This document shows positions 23,138-34,298 of a stretch of DNA of 64,000 bases, piece after piece. The translations under genes and the position numbers were made by a program. The DNA comes from Termitomyces sp. T153 (taxonomy: Eukaryota > Basidiomycota > Agaricomycetes > Agaricales > Lyophyllaceae). The stretch is from assembly GCA_018296165.2 (NCBI GenBank), contig JACKQL020000042.1:62001-126000 (forward strand), in the 5' to 3' direction. The notes under the pieces are model-generated. The model was not told the origin of the DNA. It was given only the letters and a program-made list of their open reading frames with translations, and searched no databases. Every line of letters starts with the position of its first letter. Position 1 is the stretch's first letter.

Positions 23138-24277
23138 TGTCAGGTTCTGCTGACCACAGGGGCTCAGCTACACTGGGCGAGTCCTTACTAGGCGGACATG
23201 ATTCCCTGCACTGACAACCAGGCACTCGGAGGTGTTCCAAACACTGGGGACCTGTGAGGATAGCCAGAGGAAATTGATCCAGGCAAGTCCGGGGAGGTCC
23301 AGAGGAGTAGAGGATGAGTTGCGGGGAAGGGGGACAGGCTTGGTGGGGTTCAGGCATAAGTCTGTGTGTGAGTATTGTGGGTGCAGAGGAGGTGGAGGCT
23401 ATGCAGATGACAGGAGCAGAGCTGGAGTTCTGACAGGAGATCAACAGGGATTGATGGGGTTTGGAGCCGAGCATATAGCAGGGTCCAGGGTTGGTAAAGA
23501 GTGTCGGAGGTTCATAATTGTAACTGCAGAGTTCATGAGGACGTTATGGTCAAGAGGACTTGAACACAATAGACAGAATCAAACAAGGCAAGGCAGAGTC
23601 AAACAAAATGAGACAAAGATGAGATAAGAACAAGAATAGATTCAGGCAGAGACATGGAACAATAATAACATGATAATGGAATAGAGATGGGATAAGACCA
23701 GGAGACTGAGAATAAGGAAAACAAGACATGGAACACAAAACACAAGAAGAAACAATCAGAAACACATCAGGTAAGGCAGGTAAGTAGGTAATCTCAAGAC
23801 TAGAGTATGAGGAGCTACTATATGTCTTATATACTGACTACTGAAGAGCTCCGGGGACGTCGGCTGTGGTGGTGGGGCTTGGCGGAGCTCAACAGAGTTG
23901 ATGGGTGTCAGTTACAACCAGAGGGTGGGCCGCGTTGATATGTTGATGGGATCAATTGTGATGTGGTCCGTTCCAAGGTTGTTGTGATACCCCAGAGTAA
24001 GTTGGAGGAGCCAGGATGTCGAGTTGATGATGTGTAATGGGGTCAGGCATGGTGGGGGAGTGGTCCCAGGGGCTCAGAAAGTCCAGGGAAAGTGCTGGTG
24101 GCTGCAGAGAAGACGTCAGAGTTGGCCAGGGGGCCGTCAGAGTTAGCCAAGAATGCAACGGAGTTAGCCGGAGTAGGCATGGAGTGCTGGGGAAGTTTGA
24201 CAAAGCGTTGGGGGAGGTTCCAGAGGGACAGGGGTTTGTTGGGTGATGTATGGGGGTCCAGGGAATGGGTCATGACT
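23138..24277 (-). repeat. LTR family A, 5' LTR of element 3
   Basis: 1140 bases, partner of 17097-18236. On the element strand a TATATAAG box (about 23827-23834) lies 32 bases upstream of AGTCTTGAGATTA, the predicted transcript start. The same spacing is kept in the copy at 30578-31715. Confidence 0.9.
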
Positions 24278-24400
24278 TCTACAGAGGCATTGTAATGCTG
24301 TAGATCTAGCTGTGCAGCAGCAACTCTATGCCCATATAAAAGACCTGCACACTGTAGGCATTTTTGCTGCTGTTGTATGTGTTAGTTTTATAAAATCCCC
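24278..24400 (+). pseudogene. Antisense gene of element 2, 3' part
   Basis: After the TCTAC duplication the frame left at 17096 continues as QRHCNAVDLAVQQQLYAHIK and then VGIFAAVVCVSFIK to a stop near 24393. It reads without interruption across the insertion of element 3, which supports it as genuine coding sequence of the host element. Confidence 0.55.
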
Positions 24401-24749
24401 CTTCCTATATTGTTGTGTACCACAAATATAATGTTCTTTGCCCACATTTTGTGTGAACTTTAAGTTTATTCTATTTTGAAACCATGTTTAAGTTTCTTAA
24501 CAAAATTTTTTCATTTTCCTAACCTTCCAACTTAACCTCTTAATTCTTCTTGCTAGTTGAGGTTCCTCCTTTTCAAATTATTCCTCCAATATCAACCCAA
24601 GCTCTGAATCTAAAGGTCCATGAAGTCTTACTGAACCAAAGGTTATATCTTGGTCCTCTAATTCAGCTGGCTTTTTTTGTTCCTTCTTTAATTCTTTTAG
24701 TTTAGCAGGTGTAATATTAATCCATTCCTCAATTCCCCCTAGTAGGCTG
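24401..24749. other. Spacer between the antisense gene and integrase of element 2
   Basis: AT-rich sequence with no frame I can support. The two convergent genes of element 2 (antisense gene on plus, pol on minus) end on either side of it, so it may hold both 3' ends. Confidence 0.4.
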
Positions 24750-26300
24750 AGTCATTTTCTAGTGCAATAAGGTACAACCCAAAAGGCTGCAACTCTTTCT
24801 TGCCAAACAGTGTCATCCATTTCTGCCACTTCATTGTTCCCTCCCTGAGTCCTTGTGAGGACTACCATTGGTCCATGGAACTGTGGGAGCATTTTTGCAC
24901 TAAGAAAACTCTCAGTTGTTATATTCTTTATCAGGACTAAGTCCAAGGGTTTAAACTTGAAGTCTTTTATAGAGTACTCATGTTCCTCTGCAAACTTCAA
25001 TGCTCACTTGAGCTTGTCTTTTCCCACCCACTCTCACATTCCCTCTATATGTTGAGAGTGTTTAGCAAGAGCCTGAGCTTGGTATCCAATCAACTTCTCT
25101 GTAGACAGAGGACCCTCTGGTAGCTCTACTAACCAGGTGGCTTTTGCCAAGTCCAATAGTATGATGGGATGGGCTTCTGTGACCATGAAGTATAGTGAAC
25201 ACCCAACTTGTTTGCATATAGTTATCTGGTCACTCCACATTACATGGAAGAAGAACTGAAACTACTTGGTGCAAGCTTCACAAGCCTTGAACAGAGCTTG
25301 CTGGACATCCCAATATGGCCTTTCAATTCTACCATTAGCAAAAAAGTTGTAGGGTAAAATGGTTATGCCCATGATCCCATACTTCTTCTCCAATCAAGCT
25401 GTAACCTGTTTGAATTGTCCTACATTATCTGTGATAATTTCAGCAATACATCCCTAACAACAGATTACATCTTCAAACAACCATTGTCCAATGATTTTAT
25501 AATTCTCTTTTCTCCCATCCACAAAGACAAAGCACAGTGCCCATGAACAATGTATTTACATCCATTTGAGGCTGGTGTCATATGTATTGTATCAATATGA
25601 ATGGTTTGAAATATGGAAGGTGACTGTAGGTTCTCTGTTCACCACTGTCTTCTGACAAATTTGACAATTATGACTAGGCCCCACATACCACTGCACATCA
25701 CTATCCAATCCAGGCCACCAAAACCTTTTCTGAATCAACATTTTGGTTGCATGAGCACTTCAATGTCCCAAAGCATCATGTGCAGACTTGAGCATAAACA
25801 TATGGCAGTCAATATTGACTACTAGCTTATGTTTTGCCCTACTGCTATGCTTATACAACCATCCTTTCTGGTCAAAGAAGAATTGCCTGGCAAACTTCTT
25901 GAACTTTTCTGGCTCGTACTCTAGTAGGTTGGTATATTCAGTCTCAGGATTCCATAGCCAAGCTTTAACAAATGGTAACAAATTATCCCAGTCTTCTCCC
26001 TCACTTTCCTTCTAATGTACCATATAAGTTTGTATGTCTTTCCTACTTTCTTCTTCACTATCTGCAGGCAACAAAGGCATAGTGAGGGACAAGACTGCTA
26101 CTGGATCCAGTTTGTCAGCTTGTAGTTTTCCCATTACAGCCTCCCTAAGGGTCTGTTCCTGCAAATGTGCCTGGTGTAACTCCTAAGTAAAATCTGACAC
26201 TTCTTGAGCTACTCCACATAAGTATCCTCCTCTAGTGTCAATCTCATTTCCAAACTCCTGGAGCTCTAAAGGCTCCTTCTTCTGCCACCCTGGAACTCCA
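24750..26300 (-). pseudogene. Integrase of element 2, broken
   Basis: From upstream to downstream on the minus strand: DALGH followed by the CPICQ-like CHNCQIC-type zinc segment (about 25760-25640), then degraded catalytic core fragments with IITDN and YGIMGI (about 25450-25360). Next comes GRIERPYWDVQQALFKACE (about 25340-25280), with the final catalytic Glu. The tail follows at 25240-25034 (TEAHPIILLDLAKATWLVE) and 25000-24752 (DFKFKPLDLVLIKN, PQFHGPMVVLTRT). It is the same Pol family as the integrase at 194-985. Several stops and frame changes are present. Confidence 0.85.
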
Positions 26301-26379
26301 TTACTCTATCAGGGTACTCAATACTCATGGACTTTGGTTCATCCACTAGTTCTGGATTGACTGATTGATACTTTCCATC

Positions 26380-26540
26380 TCATGGCTGCTTTGTCCTTCT
26401 GGATAAACCATCTACACTGAAAGTCTTTCTAGGAACATGCCACAAAGTAAAATGATAGAGCAACACATTTTCTATCCACCTCATGATAGTAGCATTGGGC
26501 CATACTTCAGAGTTACTCAACATTCCCTTCAAATATTTAG
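26380..26540 (-). pseudogene. RNase H of element 2, C-terminal piece
   Basis: The minus strand reads KYLKGMLSNSEVW, then ATIMRWIENVLLYHF and VDGLSRR, the end of a Gypsy RNase H and the linker to integrase. The other piece is at 28733-28952. They are separated by the LTR at 26541-28732, which landed just before TKYLKGML. Confidence 0.85.
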
Positions 26541-28732
26541 TGTCAGGTTCTGCTGACCACAAGGGCTCACTTATTAACTGGGCAAGTCCTTACTAGGTGG
26601 ATGCAATGTTCTGCACTGATAACCTAGCATTTGGGAAAGGTCCAGACTTCAGTTACTTGTGAGGATAAGCAAGGGGGAGTGGTCCAAACAAGTCTGAGGT
26701 GGTCCAGGGAAGTCTCAGACAAGATGCAAGGAAGGGTTGGGCTTGAAGAGGCATCAGGCACAAGTCCAGAGGCAAGTATTGAATATACAGGGCAAATGGA
26801 GGCTATGTGAGTGATGGGAGCAGTGCTGGAGTTTGATGGAGGATCAATTGATGTTGATGGGTCTTGGAGCCAAGCAAATAGCAAGGTCTGGAGTTGGCTA
26901 TGAATGTTTGGGAGTCATAATTGTATGTGCAGAGTTTATAATGGTATTAAAGTTGAAAGGGGCTTGGGCACAATAAAGGAAATAGGATTAAATGAGACAA
27001 GATGGAGTCAAGGCAAGATTGAGACAAGAACAAAAACAGATTCAGGCAGAGACACGGAACAATAATGACAATAATGGAGATAGAGACAAGACAAGACTGG
27101 GAGACTGAGATAAGAGAAAACATAACAAGAGACACAAAACACAAAGAGACAAACAATCAGAACATGGTAAGGCAGGTAATATCAAGACTAGAGTATGGGA
27201 TGCTACTCTATGACTTATATACCAACTACTGGAACTGCTCCAGAAATAGTGGATCTAGCAGTGGGGCTTGTTGGGCTGTGCAGAAGCAATGGGTGTTGGT
27301 TATGATCAGTGGGTGGGCCATGGTGATAGAGTGATGGGATCAAACAGTGATATGACTCACTTGTTGCTGAGCACCATTTTCAGCATTTCTGATTGGACAG
27401 CAGCTGACTATATTGTACATGACCTGGCACAAGTTACAACACTTATCATGTGAGGTCTAACCCCAAGGTCTGGAACAAAGTAGCCTTTGCATGGGATTTT
27501 AGCAACCACAAGACTTATGGATTATGAGCCACATCACATGGAGTCTGGACTTTGGATCTAAAACAACAAGGCTGAGACCTTTCTTAGCAATGACTGCTAG
27601 CAACATTTCCTGGCAACAATACTGCCTTCTCCCCAAAAAGGGATATATTGAAAGCCATGTGATTTTTTACTTATAATTTTTCTTGTCAAGCTTACAAACA
27701 TACTTGAACAGCATCTACACTTCAGGCATTGATGTCAGAAAAGCTCTTTTCTTGTGATTGACAATTTTTATGCATCATATCAACATCACATACAAATACT
27801 TGGTTACCAGTCTGACATTCAATATGTATCATAAACACTTTGGCAGATGCTGTTGCTGGCAGCAACTAAGATTTCCTTTCTAACTACTATACCTACAAAC
27901 AGTATAAATACTACCTGTACATAGAGACAAAAACAATGAACAGAGTACCATTCCCCCCTCACTAGCTCTACACTTACCAGCTTAAGATCTCTTATCACTC
28001 TCTTGTTTGTCATTGCCAATGGCTTAAGCAACAGTCTTGATGACCTCAATTCCAACTTAGTGTGGTGCCAACTGCAGGTACTTTCATCAATATTTTGACT
28101 TAGCAATGCTAGCAACTATGGCTAGCTACTAGTTTGTGTTTGTCCCCAGCCTACTGTGTACTGTGACCTCACTCTCCCTTTTGTTCCCATCTCCCTTGTT
28201 ATTGCTTAGTTACCCCTTCCTTAGTGACTCTTTTTCCTTTGTTCTTTTCCACTTCTTTTACCCAGCAACTCTTTCGTTACCATCTAGCAACTTAGGCTAG
28301 CAATAGCAACACTTTTCACTTCTTGTTTGCTCTATATTATTAGCTCTTGCTTTCTGGGACAGTTACTGACTCACCCCCTATTAACTTTCTATTGCCAGCT
28401 ATCCTATCTAGTTGCTAGTGTTTAAGTCCTCTTTTTTTTAGTTTGCTGCATGGCACTAGGTGGCATAGAAGCACATCAACAGAAATGTGGGCCACCCTGG
28501 AGTCAGCATGATGTTCCAGACTCAGGGTTGGGTAAGCCAGGGTAGCAAGTCAGTGACATATGCTGGGGTCAGGAACAGTGTTTTGGGGTTCTGTGGGCTC
28601 AGGAGGGAAAGAGAAAGCATTGGGGCCTGCAGGGGATGCATTAGGGTTTGCCAGGGAGGCTGTTGGAGTTTGCCAGAGAAGCATTGGAGTTAGCTGGGGT
28701 AAGCATCACAGATGAACAAAGGTTGGGGGAGT
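26541..28732 (-). repeat. LTR family A, copy 3, truncated, with an LTR nested in it
   Basis: It starts TGTCAGGTTCTGCTGACC and follows the family to 27361, is interrupted by a family-1 LTR, and resumes at 28482 to about 28732. There it ends early, at GGTTGGGGGAGT, without the usual last ~100 bases. The RNase H codons next to it are also partly missing, so the right end was lost by a deletion after insertion. Confidence 0.8.
27362..28481 (+). repeat. Solo LTR family 1, complete, nested in the family-A LTR
   Basis: It runs from TGTTGCTGAGCACC to GCACATCAACA; the ends are the inverted pair TGTTG/CAACA. It is the reference copy for the fragments at 1-193 and 3465-4344. No clean 5-base duplication flanks it. 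Confidence 0.8.
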
Positions 28733-28952
28733 CTAGCACCAACTTCCTACATCCAACCAGCCAATACTTGTTAGCTTGCAAGGCCCTCATCAAACCATAC
28801 AACTCTTGTTGTGGTTGTGAGAACCTTGTTTCTTGCTCATTCAAGGTGATTGAGCCAAACTTGGCATAAGTGTGCTGTTTTGGATTGGTAGGATGTTCTT
28901 GAAAAATCCCAAATCTCACAGCCATCCAAGATGTGTCCACAGACAACACCAC
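28733..28952 (-). pseudogene. RNase H of element 2, N-terminal piece
   Basis: The minus strand reads VVLSVDTSWMAVRFGIF, with the first catalytic Asp in VDTS. It continues through YAKFGSITLNEQETRFS and QELYGLMRALQANKYWL to GCRKLVL, where the LTR cuts it. Confidence 0.85.
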
Positions 28953-30273
28953 AGCTCCCTATAACTCATAATCTATAGGTCTCAGAGGAGCACTCTCAGC
29001 CAATAGCTTCTTCATCCTTGCCATAGCAGCTCACTGCTCTTCTCCCCATTCAAAAGGTACATTGTTCTGAGTCAAACAATTGATGGGGGCTGCTATCTTA
29101 GCATAGTCCTTGATGAACATTCTAAAAGTACTACAAGTACCCAAGGATGATCTCATCTCTGACTTGTCCCTACAATCTCCCTAACCCATCACAATTGCAA
29201 ACCTCTTGGTCTCTGGCTTCTGTCCTTTATAGGAACACCTGTGACCAACTACCACCATCTCATCTGCACAAACTACTGACTTCTTTCCTGAAAAGGTACC
29301 TCCTGCATATTTGATTTGTCAGAGTACATGCTTGACATTCTGTATGTGTTCCCATACAAATCTTCTAATACCAGGATTTTCAGATACATACCTACCATCA
29401 GGCAACTCATATTGAGTTGGAGGTCCCATAATTGGCACATCATCAATATATGGCTAAGAAACATGGGGAATCTCATCCTTAAGATGAAAGTAATATCATC
29501 ATGGAAGATATGCACAGAGTTAGTCCATCCCATATGGAGTGTGACCAATCTTAAAGCCCCAAAAGGAGTTTAGAATGTAGTATAATCTCTAGATTTTTTA
29601 CATCCAGAACCCTCTTATCATATCCAACATAAAGATCAAAGATCCCACTACAAGCACAACCAGAAAAGTGACCAGCCAACTCCTCAGTTTCTGGTGGCAA
29701 TCCTGAGTGGGCAATTGTCACCTTGTTCAAAGGTTCTAGACTATGTACTATGCAAAGACTTTCTCCATCCTTCTTTAACACAGTGAACTATTGAGAACAA
29801 TAAGAAGAATTTGATGGCTCATAGACTTCTGCTGCAATTTTTTGTTTTATTATTTTACAGATCTTATCACAGAGTCCAGGAGCAATTGGAATATTCTTTG
29901 ATACCTATGGTGTGTGTGGTATTACAGGCATGACTACTGGTGGAAAATACTCTTCCTTGAGTCTTCCCCTTTGTGAATCATCCCATGCAAAAGCCTCATT
30001 CTGTAACATCATCAGATGATGTACTAACTTCTTCTCTTCTGGCCACAAAGAATCATCATCATGAGCTTGATCAATGATTTCTTTGCACTCTACAGTATAC
30101 CTACCAGTTGGTGTAAACTCTGGTGGGTTGGTACTCAACTGTGGCATATCTGCTAAAGGATCCCCAATAATATGTCTCTCTATCCTAAACTCCTCAGGAA
30201 AAGTTCCCAAAACTAGTTTCACCTTTCTGGCTACTGGTTTGTATTTACCAAATACTTGGACTGTCTCCCCCAC
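28953..30273 (-). pseudogene. Reverse transcriptase of element 2, broken
   Basis: The N-terminal linker is at 30273-29905 (ADMPQLSTNPPEFTPTGRYT and NEAFAWDDSQRGRLKEEYFP). The polymerase starts at 29781 (KKDGESLCIVHSLEPLNKVT) and continues ETEELAGHFSGCACSGIFDLY. The next block (29548-29273) has MGWTNSVHIFHDDITFIL; the Y-x-D-D box comes shortly after in a shifted frame (near 29430). The thumb and connection extend to about 28953 in several frames. Typical basidiomycete Gypsy Pol, inactive. Confidence 0.88.
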
Positions 30274-30577
30274 ACCTGCTTCTGACCTTAGGGTCTCCTG
30301 CTACTGCAGAAAACCTTCCAACTCCCTAGGAATCTGTGACAGCTGTCTATGCAAATAAACAGACAGTGTCTCCTCATCCTTCAAGTATACATCCCTTAAC
30401 TCATCCTTACTAAATCCACTGTCTTGAACAGTATAACCAGTAAGCACTACCTCTCCAGCCCAGTCTCTTCAAAACTCACAGCTTTTTCTCCCTAATCATT
30501 GACCAGATCCTCAAGACTTAAAATTTTGTCTCCTCCTCCCTAATAAGTTCTGTTTTTGAAACTTTTCCTCTCTCCAT

Positions 30578-31715
30578 TGTCACGACCCGTCCCCCAAAAC
30601 CCCACACATCGCCCATCAACCCCCAAACCCCCAAAAAACCCCCAACGCTCCGCCGAACTTCCGCCCATGCCCCGCGCCTATTTCGGCTAACTCCGACGCC
30701 TCCCCGGCTAACTCCGACGGCCCCCTGGCCAACTTCGGTGCCTGCCCCGCAGCCACTGACACTTACCCTGGGCCTCCCGAACCCTGAGAACCACCCCCAC
30801 TGTTCCCGATCTTCACCACCTATCATCAACTCAACACCCTGGTTCCTCCGACCTATTCCAGAGTATCACAACAACCTCGGGGCAACCCGCGTTCTCCAAA
30901 TGATCCCATCAATGTATCAGCGCGGCACGATCCTCAATCACAACCGACACCCGCCCACTCCATCGAGCCCCGCCAAGCCCCGCCAAGCCCCGCCGCCACA
31001 GCCAACATACCCCGAAGTCCTCCGGTAGTCAGTATATAAGTCATCGAGTAGCTCTTCGTACTCTAGTCTTGATATTGCTTAACATTACTTATGGTCTGAT
31101 TGCTTCGTGTCTCGTGTCTCGTTTTCTTATCTCAGTCTCCCGGTCTTATCTCAGTCTCCCAGTCTTGTCTCATCTCCATTTCGTTATCGTTCTTGTTATC
31201 GTTTCGTATCTCTATTCAAATCTACTCTTGTTCCCTATCAACCCCGTCCCATTTCGTCTGATGCTGTCTCGGTGACTCCATTCAACAATTGTGCCCAAGT
31301 CTTCATCAACCTTAACGACCTCACGAACTCCGCGATTACGATTACGAACCCCGACACTCCTTTACCAGGTCCGAACCTCGCTCTTCACTCAGTCCCGGAC
31401 TCCATCAGCCCCAAATGATCTCCCATCAAACCCCGGCTCCATTCCCATTGATCACACAGCCACCTATTCCTTCGCTTCCGCGAATCTCCCATACGGCCTT
31501 CTGCCTGAACCCTGCCAAGACCGTCTCGTTTCCTCACAATCCAACTTCTCCGGACCTCCCCGGATCTGTCTGGATCACATCCCCCCAACTATCCGCACAA
31601 GCCACCAGGGCCCGGAACGTCTTCGAGTGTTCGGTTACCAGTGCAAGGGGATCACGCCCGCCTAGTAAGGACTCGCCCAGTGCAGCTGAGCCCCCGGGGT
31701 CAGCAGAACCTGACA
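30578..31715 (+). repeat. Solo LTR family A, copy 4, CpG-rich and intact
   Basis: In plus orientation it runs from TGTCACGACCCGTC to CAGCAGAACCTGACA (opposite to the other copies). Perfect TCCAT duplications flank it (30573-30577, 31716-31720). It keeps many CG dinucleotides that are TG or CA in the other copies. TATATAAG (about 31033-31040) lies 32 bases before AGTCTTGATATTG, the predicted transcript start. It splits the protease end of element 2. It is the youngest-looking copy. Confidence 0.92.
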
Positions 31716-32407
31716 TCCATAGTGGGCAAAGCTGTTCTTCATCCAGTATTTGGATCTCAGGTAGTAATGATAGCACTTCCATCTTGCAGATTCTGGATAT
31801 TGCCCTTTGTCAAGGTATCAAATGGTCTGCCTAGCAATACAGTGTAAGCAGGCTTCTCAAAGATATGGACTTGCAGATACATAGTAAATGCTTCTGCAAA
31901 AGTGAATGGCACATTGCAAGCCAAACCCACCAACTCATTTACCTGCTTATTTGTACTCTCCATGCACAGTCTTGTGCTGGGATCCCAGGCTAATCCTACT
32001 CTCAAAGCTTCAGTTAAGGCCATGCAGACTATTTGAGATCCATTATCTAAGATTGTCTCCACCCTTCCTTTGTGGTTAATCACAGGATTTAACAATCTTA
32101 GAACTTGTAAGTCTCTAGCCACATAGACTACAACTGGCTTCTTATCTGAAGGAATATTTTCCAGGTAGGTAGCAACATGATCCTGATGTACCACTGCCCC
32201 TGGGGATGACCCCAGTTGAGTTCCATCAGCAATGAAATAAGTTGCCATTGGCAAGTCATTAACATTGACATGGCTTGGTTCCTCCTCTAATATGGCTACC
32301 TGTTCCTGGACTACTACTTTAGAGACTCCAAAGTTGGCAAGCCTATACCCTGGAGGCTGCTTGTGAGTTAACTTGTGTACCATTGCATTTCTCAGGTCAG
32401 GTGCCAC
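31716..32407 (-). pseudogene. Aspartic protease region of element 2
   Basis: A 216-codon open frame contains VETILDNGSQIVCMALTEA. The active-site triad in the family is D-S-G or D-T-G; here it reads D-N-G-S. TVLLGRPF follows about 90 residues later, the usual C-terminal hydrophobic motif. The reading continues on the other side of the inserted LTR at 30577-30520 (MERGKVSKTELIREEETKF). Confidence 0.8.
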
Positions 32408-32696
32408 CTCCTATAGTTCCCCAGCTGTCAGTGGAATAGCTGTCCCTCATATTTTATCTGTTGCCTTTTCTATCTCTTTTCTATTTCCAGGGAGAGGATC
32501 TTTTCCTGTGGTCTGCACTGGATTTCTCTTGTCCTCATTGAGGGCTGATGCCTTTTCAAAAGGTAAGTTAAATTTTAGTTCAATATTACTCTGCACTGGC
32601 AGAATTGACTTGTTCTCCAAGGTTTTCCAGCTGGTCTCTCAGGTGCCCTAGGTACCCTTGATAAAGTAGTCTCTCTTCCTGGCACCTTCCTTGAGC

Positions 32697-33970
32697 CCTC
32701 TCAAAATCTTTAGCTGGGCTGCTGCCCTTCATTGGGGTTTGCTGTGTTCGTAGTGTTTATCAACACTGACATCAGTTCTCCCATTTTAGCTAGACTTCTT
32801 TCTACCTCAGCCAACCTGTCTGACTCATTTTGACTGATCTCTTCCAACAAGTCATCTCTGGTATCACAAGCTGCATTCACATAGGTGGAAAAGATTTGAT
32901 TGTCTGCAGGCTCTTCCTCTGTCCAGCCAAAAAGCAAGTTCATAGCTTGGTCATTGAGAGCATTGATTCTGTCACAGGGAGACTTGTTTGAAGGGTCTCT
33001 AGGCACAGGCATCCTGTTAGGCAGTTGAGGCCTTCCTTCTATTACTATGACCCATCCTTTTAGGATATGTGACTTTGAGTGTTCACACTCATCAATCCTG
33101 TGTCCTGGTTTCCAACATCAAAAGCAGTCACTCCTGCAGAGGATGTAGCCAGAGTGGAATGGAGAGCAGGAGCTGCTCCATCTACTCTCACATTATTCTT
33201 TGCAGTCAGAAAGGCTGTTTTGAACTGTGCCTGCCCTGATTGTACTGCCTGGACTTGTATGCCAATTGCCAAGATAGAATCTTGAAGGTGAGCCAGTTTT
33301 TCCTCTGATTTTTCCTCTTTAAACCTCTCTTTTGTACTAACAGTATCTGTGTCACCAATGACTGTTTTGTCTGGATGTAAAGACTTCCTGCCCACAAGTG
33401 CTGTCACTACTGCTATTACTTCAGAGAGATCATACTGGTCATCCTCATGTCTGTTCCTTGCAGCATCCTTGAAATGGCCATACTTGCTTAGAAGTTTGTC
33501 CTTGATGACATCTGCAAAAGTAGGGGTAAAACCCTGCATGAATTTATTTACCAAGGTACTATTATGCAGCACCTTAGACAGTGATTTTGCCTGTCCTTTG
33601 AACTTTCTGATGAGGGAGTGAATTTCAGCCACATTGCTTCCCCCACAAATACAATCAAGATAGGAAACCTGCCCAACATTGTCTATAGCTTCAGGGCATA
33701 GATCCTTGAGTTCTTTGACAAACTCATCCCAAGACTTGTCATCTTCAAAGGAATCAAAACCCCTCTACTCTTTTTCTGTGACTGCATTCACATACTCTAC
33801 AATCCTCTTTTTCTTTTCTTTAGCAGAGGTGATCCCAGCATTTTCAAACAAAGTCCCCATTTTCTGCAGAAAGTGCAAGACTTCACTGAGCTGAGTATGT
33901 GTGAATTTTGGAGCATGACTGCTTGTAGACAGGGGCATCTTCTGCTTCACAGCTTCACTCATTTTGATGA
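32697..33970 (-). pseudogene. gag of element 2 with zinc knuckle
   Basis: The start near 33962 (MSEAVKQKMPLST) leads into a capsid-like stretch (KRIVEYVNAVTEKE, then 33632-33060 with SKVLHNSTLVNKFMQGF). At about 33124-33083 is a C-X2-C-X4-H-X4-C nucleocapsid knuckle (C-F-stop-C-W-K-P-G-H-R-I-D-E-C). The third position is TGA (33120-33118), where many knuckles have Arg. A coiled region follows (33012-32710). It ends near the protease frame. Confidence 0.75.
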
Positions 33971-34281
33971 CAACAGGTAAAGTAGATGATGGTATAGTTA
34001 TTTGAGTTGAAGGTTGTGAATGTTGTTCTACCTTCTGAAAACAAAACTTTTATTTTTGTAGTAAAGCTTCTGGGTCAGGCAAATGAGACTCTGCACCCTT
34101 GCTATCAACATAGGTGTTTTGTTTCCTTGCTAGAGAAGCTCTCAAGTTTTTAACCTTTGGTGTAATAACTTTAGGTGAACCTGGTCAAGAGCCTGGTGGA
34201 GCAAAACTAATGGTATAGTCTCTGGAATGGACTCCAAGAAAGGAGACCCAAAAATGTGTATTAAAAATGTGAATGAACCCC

Positions 34282-34298
34282 TTGCAGTGGGCTCCAGG
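34282..34298 (-). promoter_or_regulatory. Primer-binding site of element 2 (tRNA type)
   Basis: On the element strand the LTR end GCATCA is followed by CC and then TGGAGCCCACTGCAAGG. The TGG start pairs with the CCA end of a tRNA; I cannot name the tRNA. Unlike families 3 and A, no complement of it is found at the LTR's predicted transcript start. Confidence 0.5.

Larger units (their letters stand above)
17097..24277 (-). mobile_element. Element 3: non-autonomous LTR retrotransposon (family A LTRs) nested in element 2
   Basis: Two LTRs of 1140 bases each (17097-18236, 23138-24277) are nearly identical. Perfect TCTAC duplications lie at 17092-17096 and 24278-24282. The last base of the right LTR is T instead of A. 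A polypurine-tract complement TCACCCCCCCTTCAG begins at 18237, so the element runs on the minus strand with its 5' LTR on the right. The 4.9-kb interior is GC-rich and keeps more CpG than its surroundings, so it is younger than its host. I find no reverse transcriptase or integrase in it, so it would need enzymes in trans. Confidence 0.85.

Noticed and set aside
27357..28486. Target duplication around the LTR at 27362-28481
   Set aside because: Flanks TCACT and GAAAT do not match; the similar bases on both sides are too diverged to claim a duplication.
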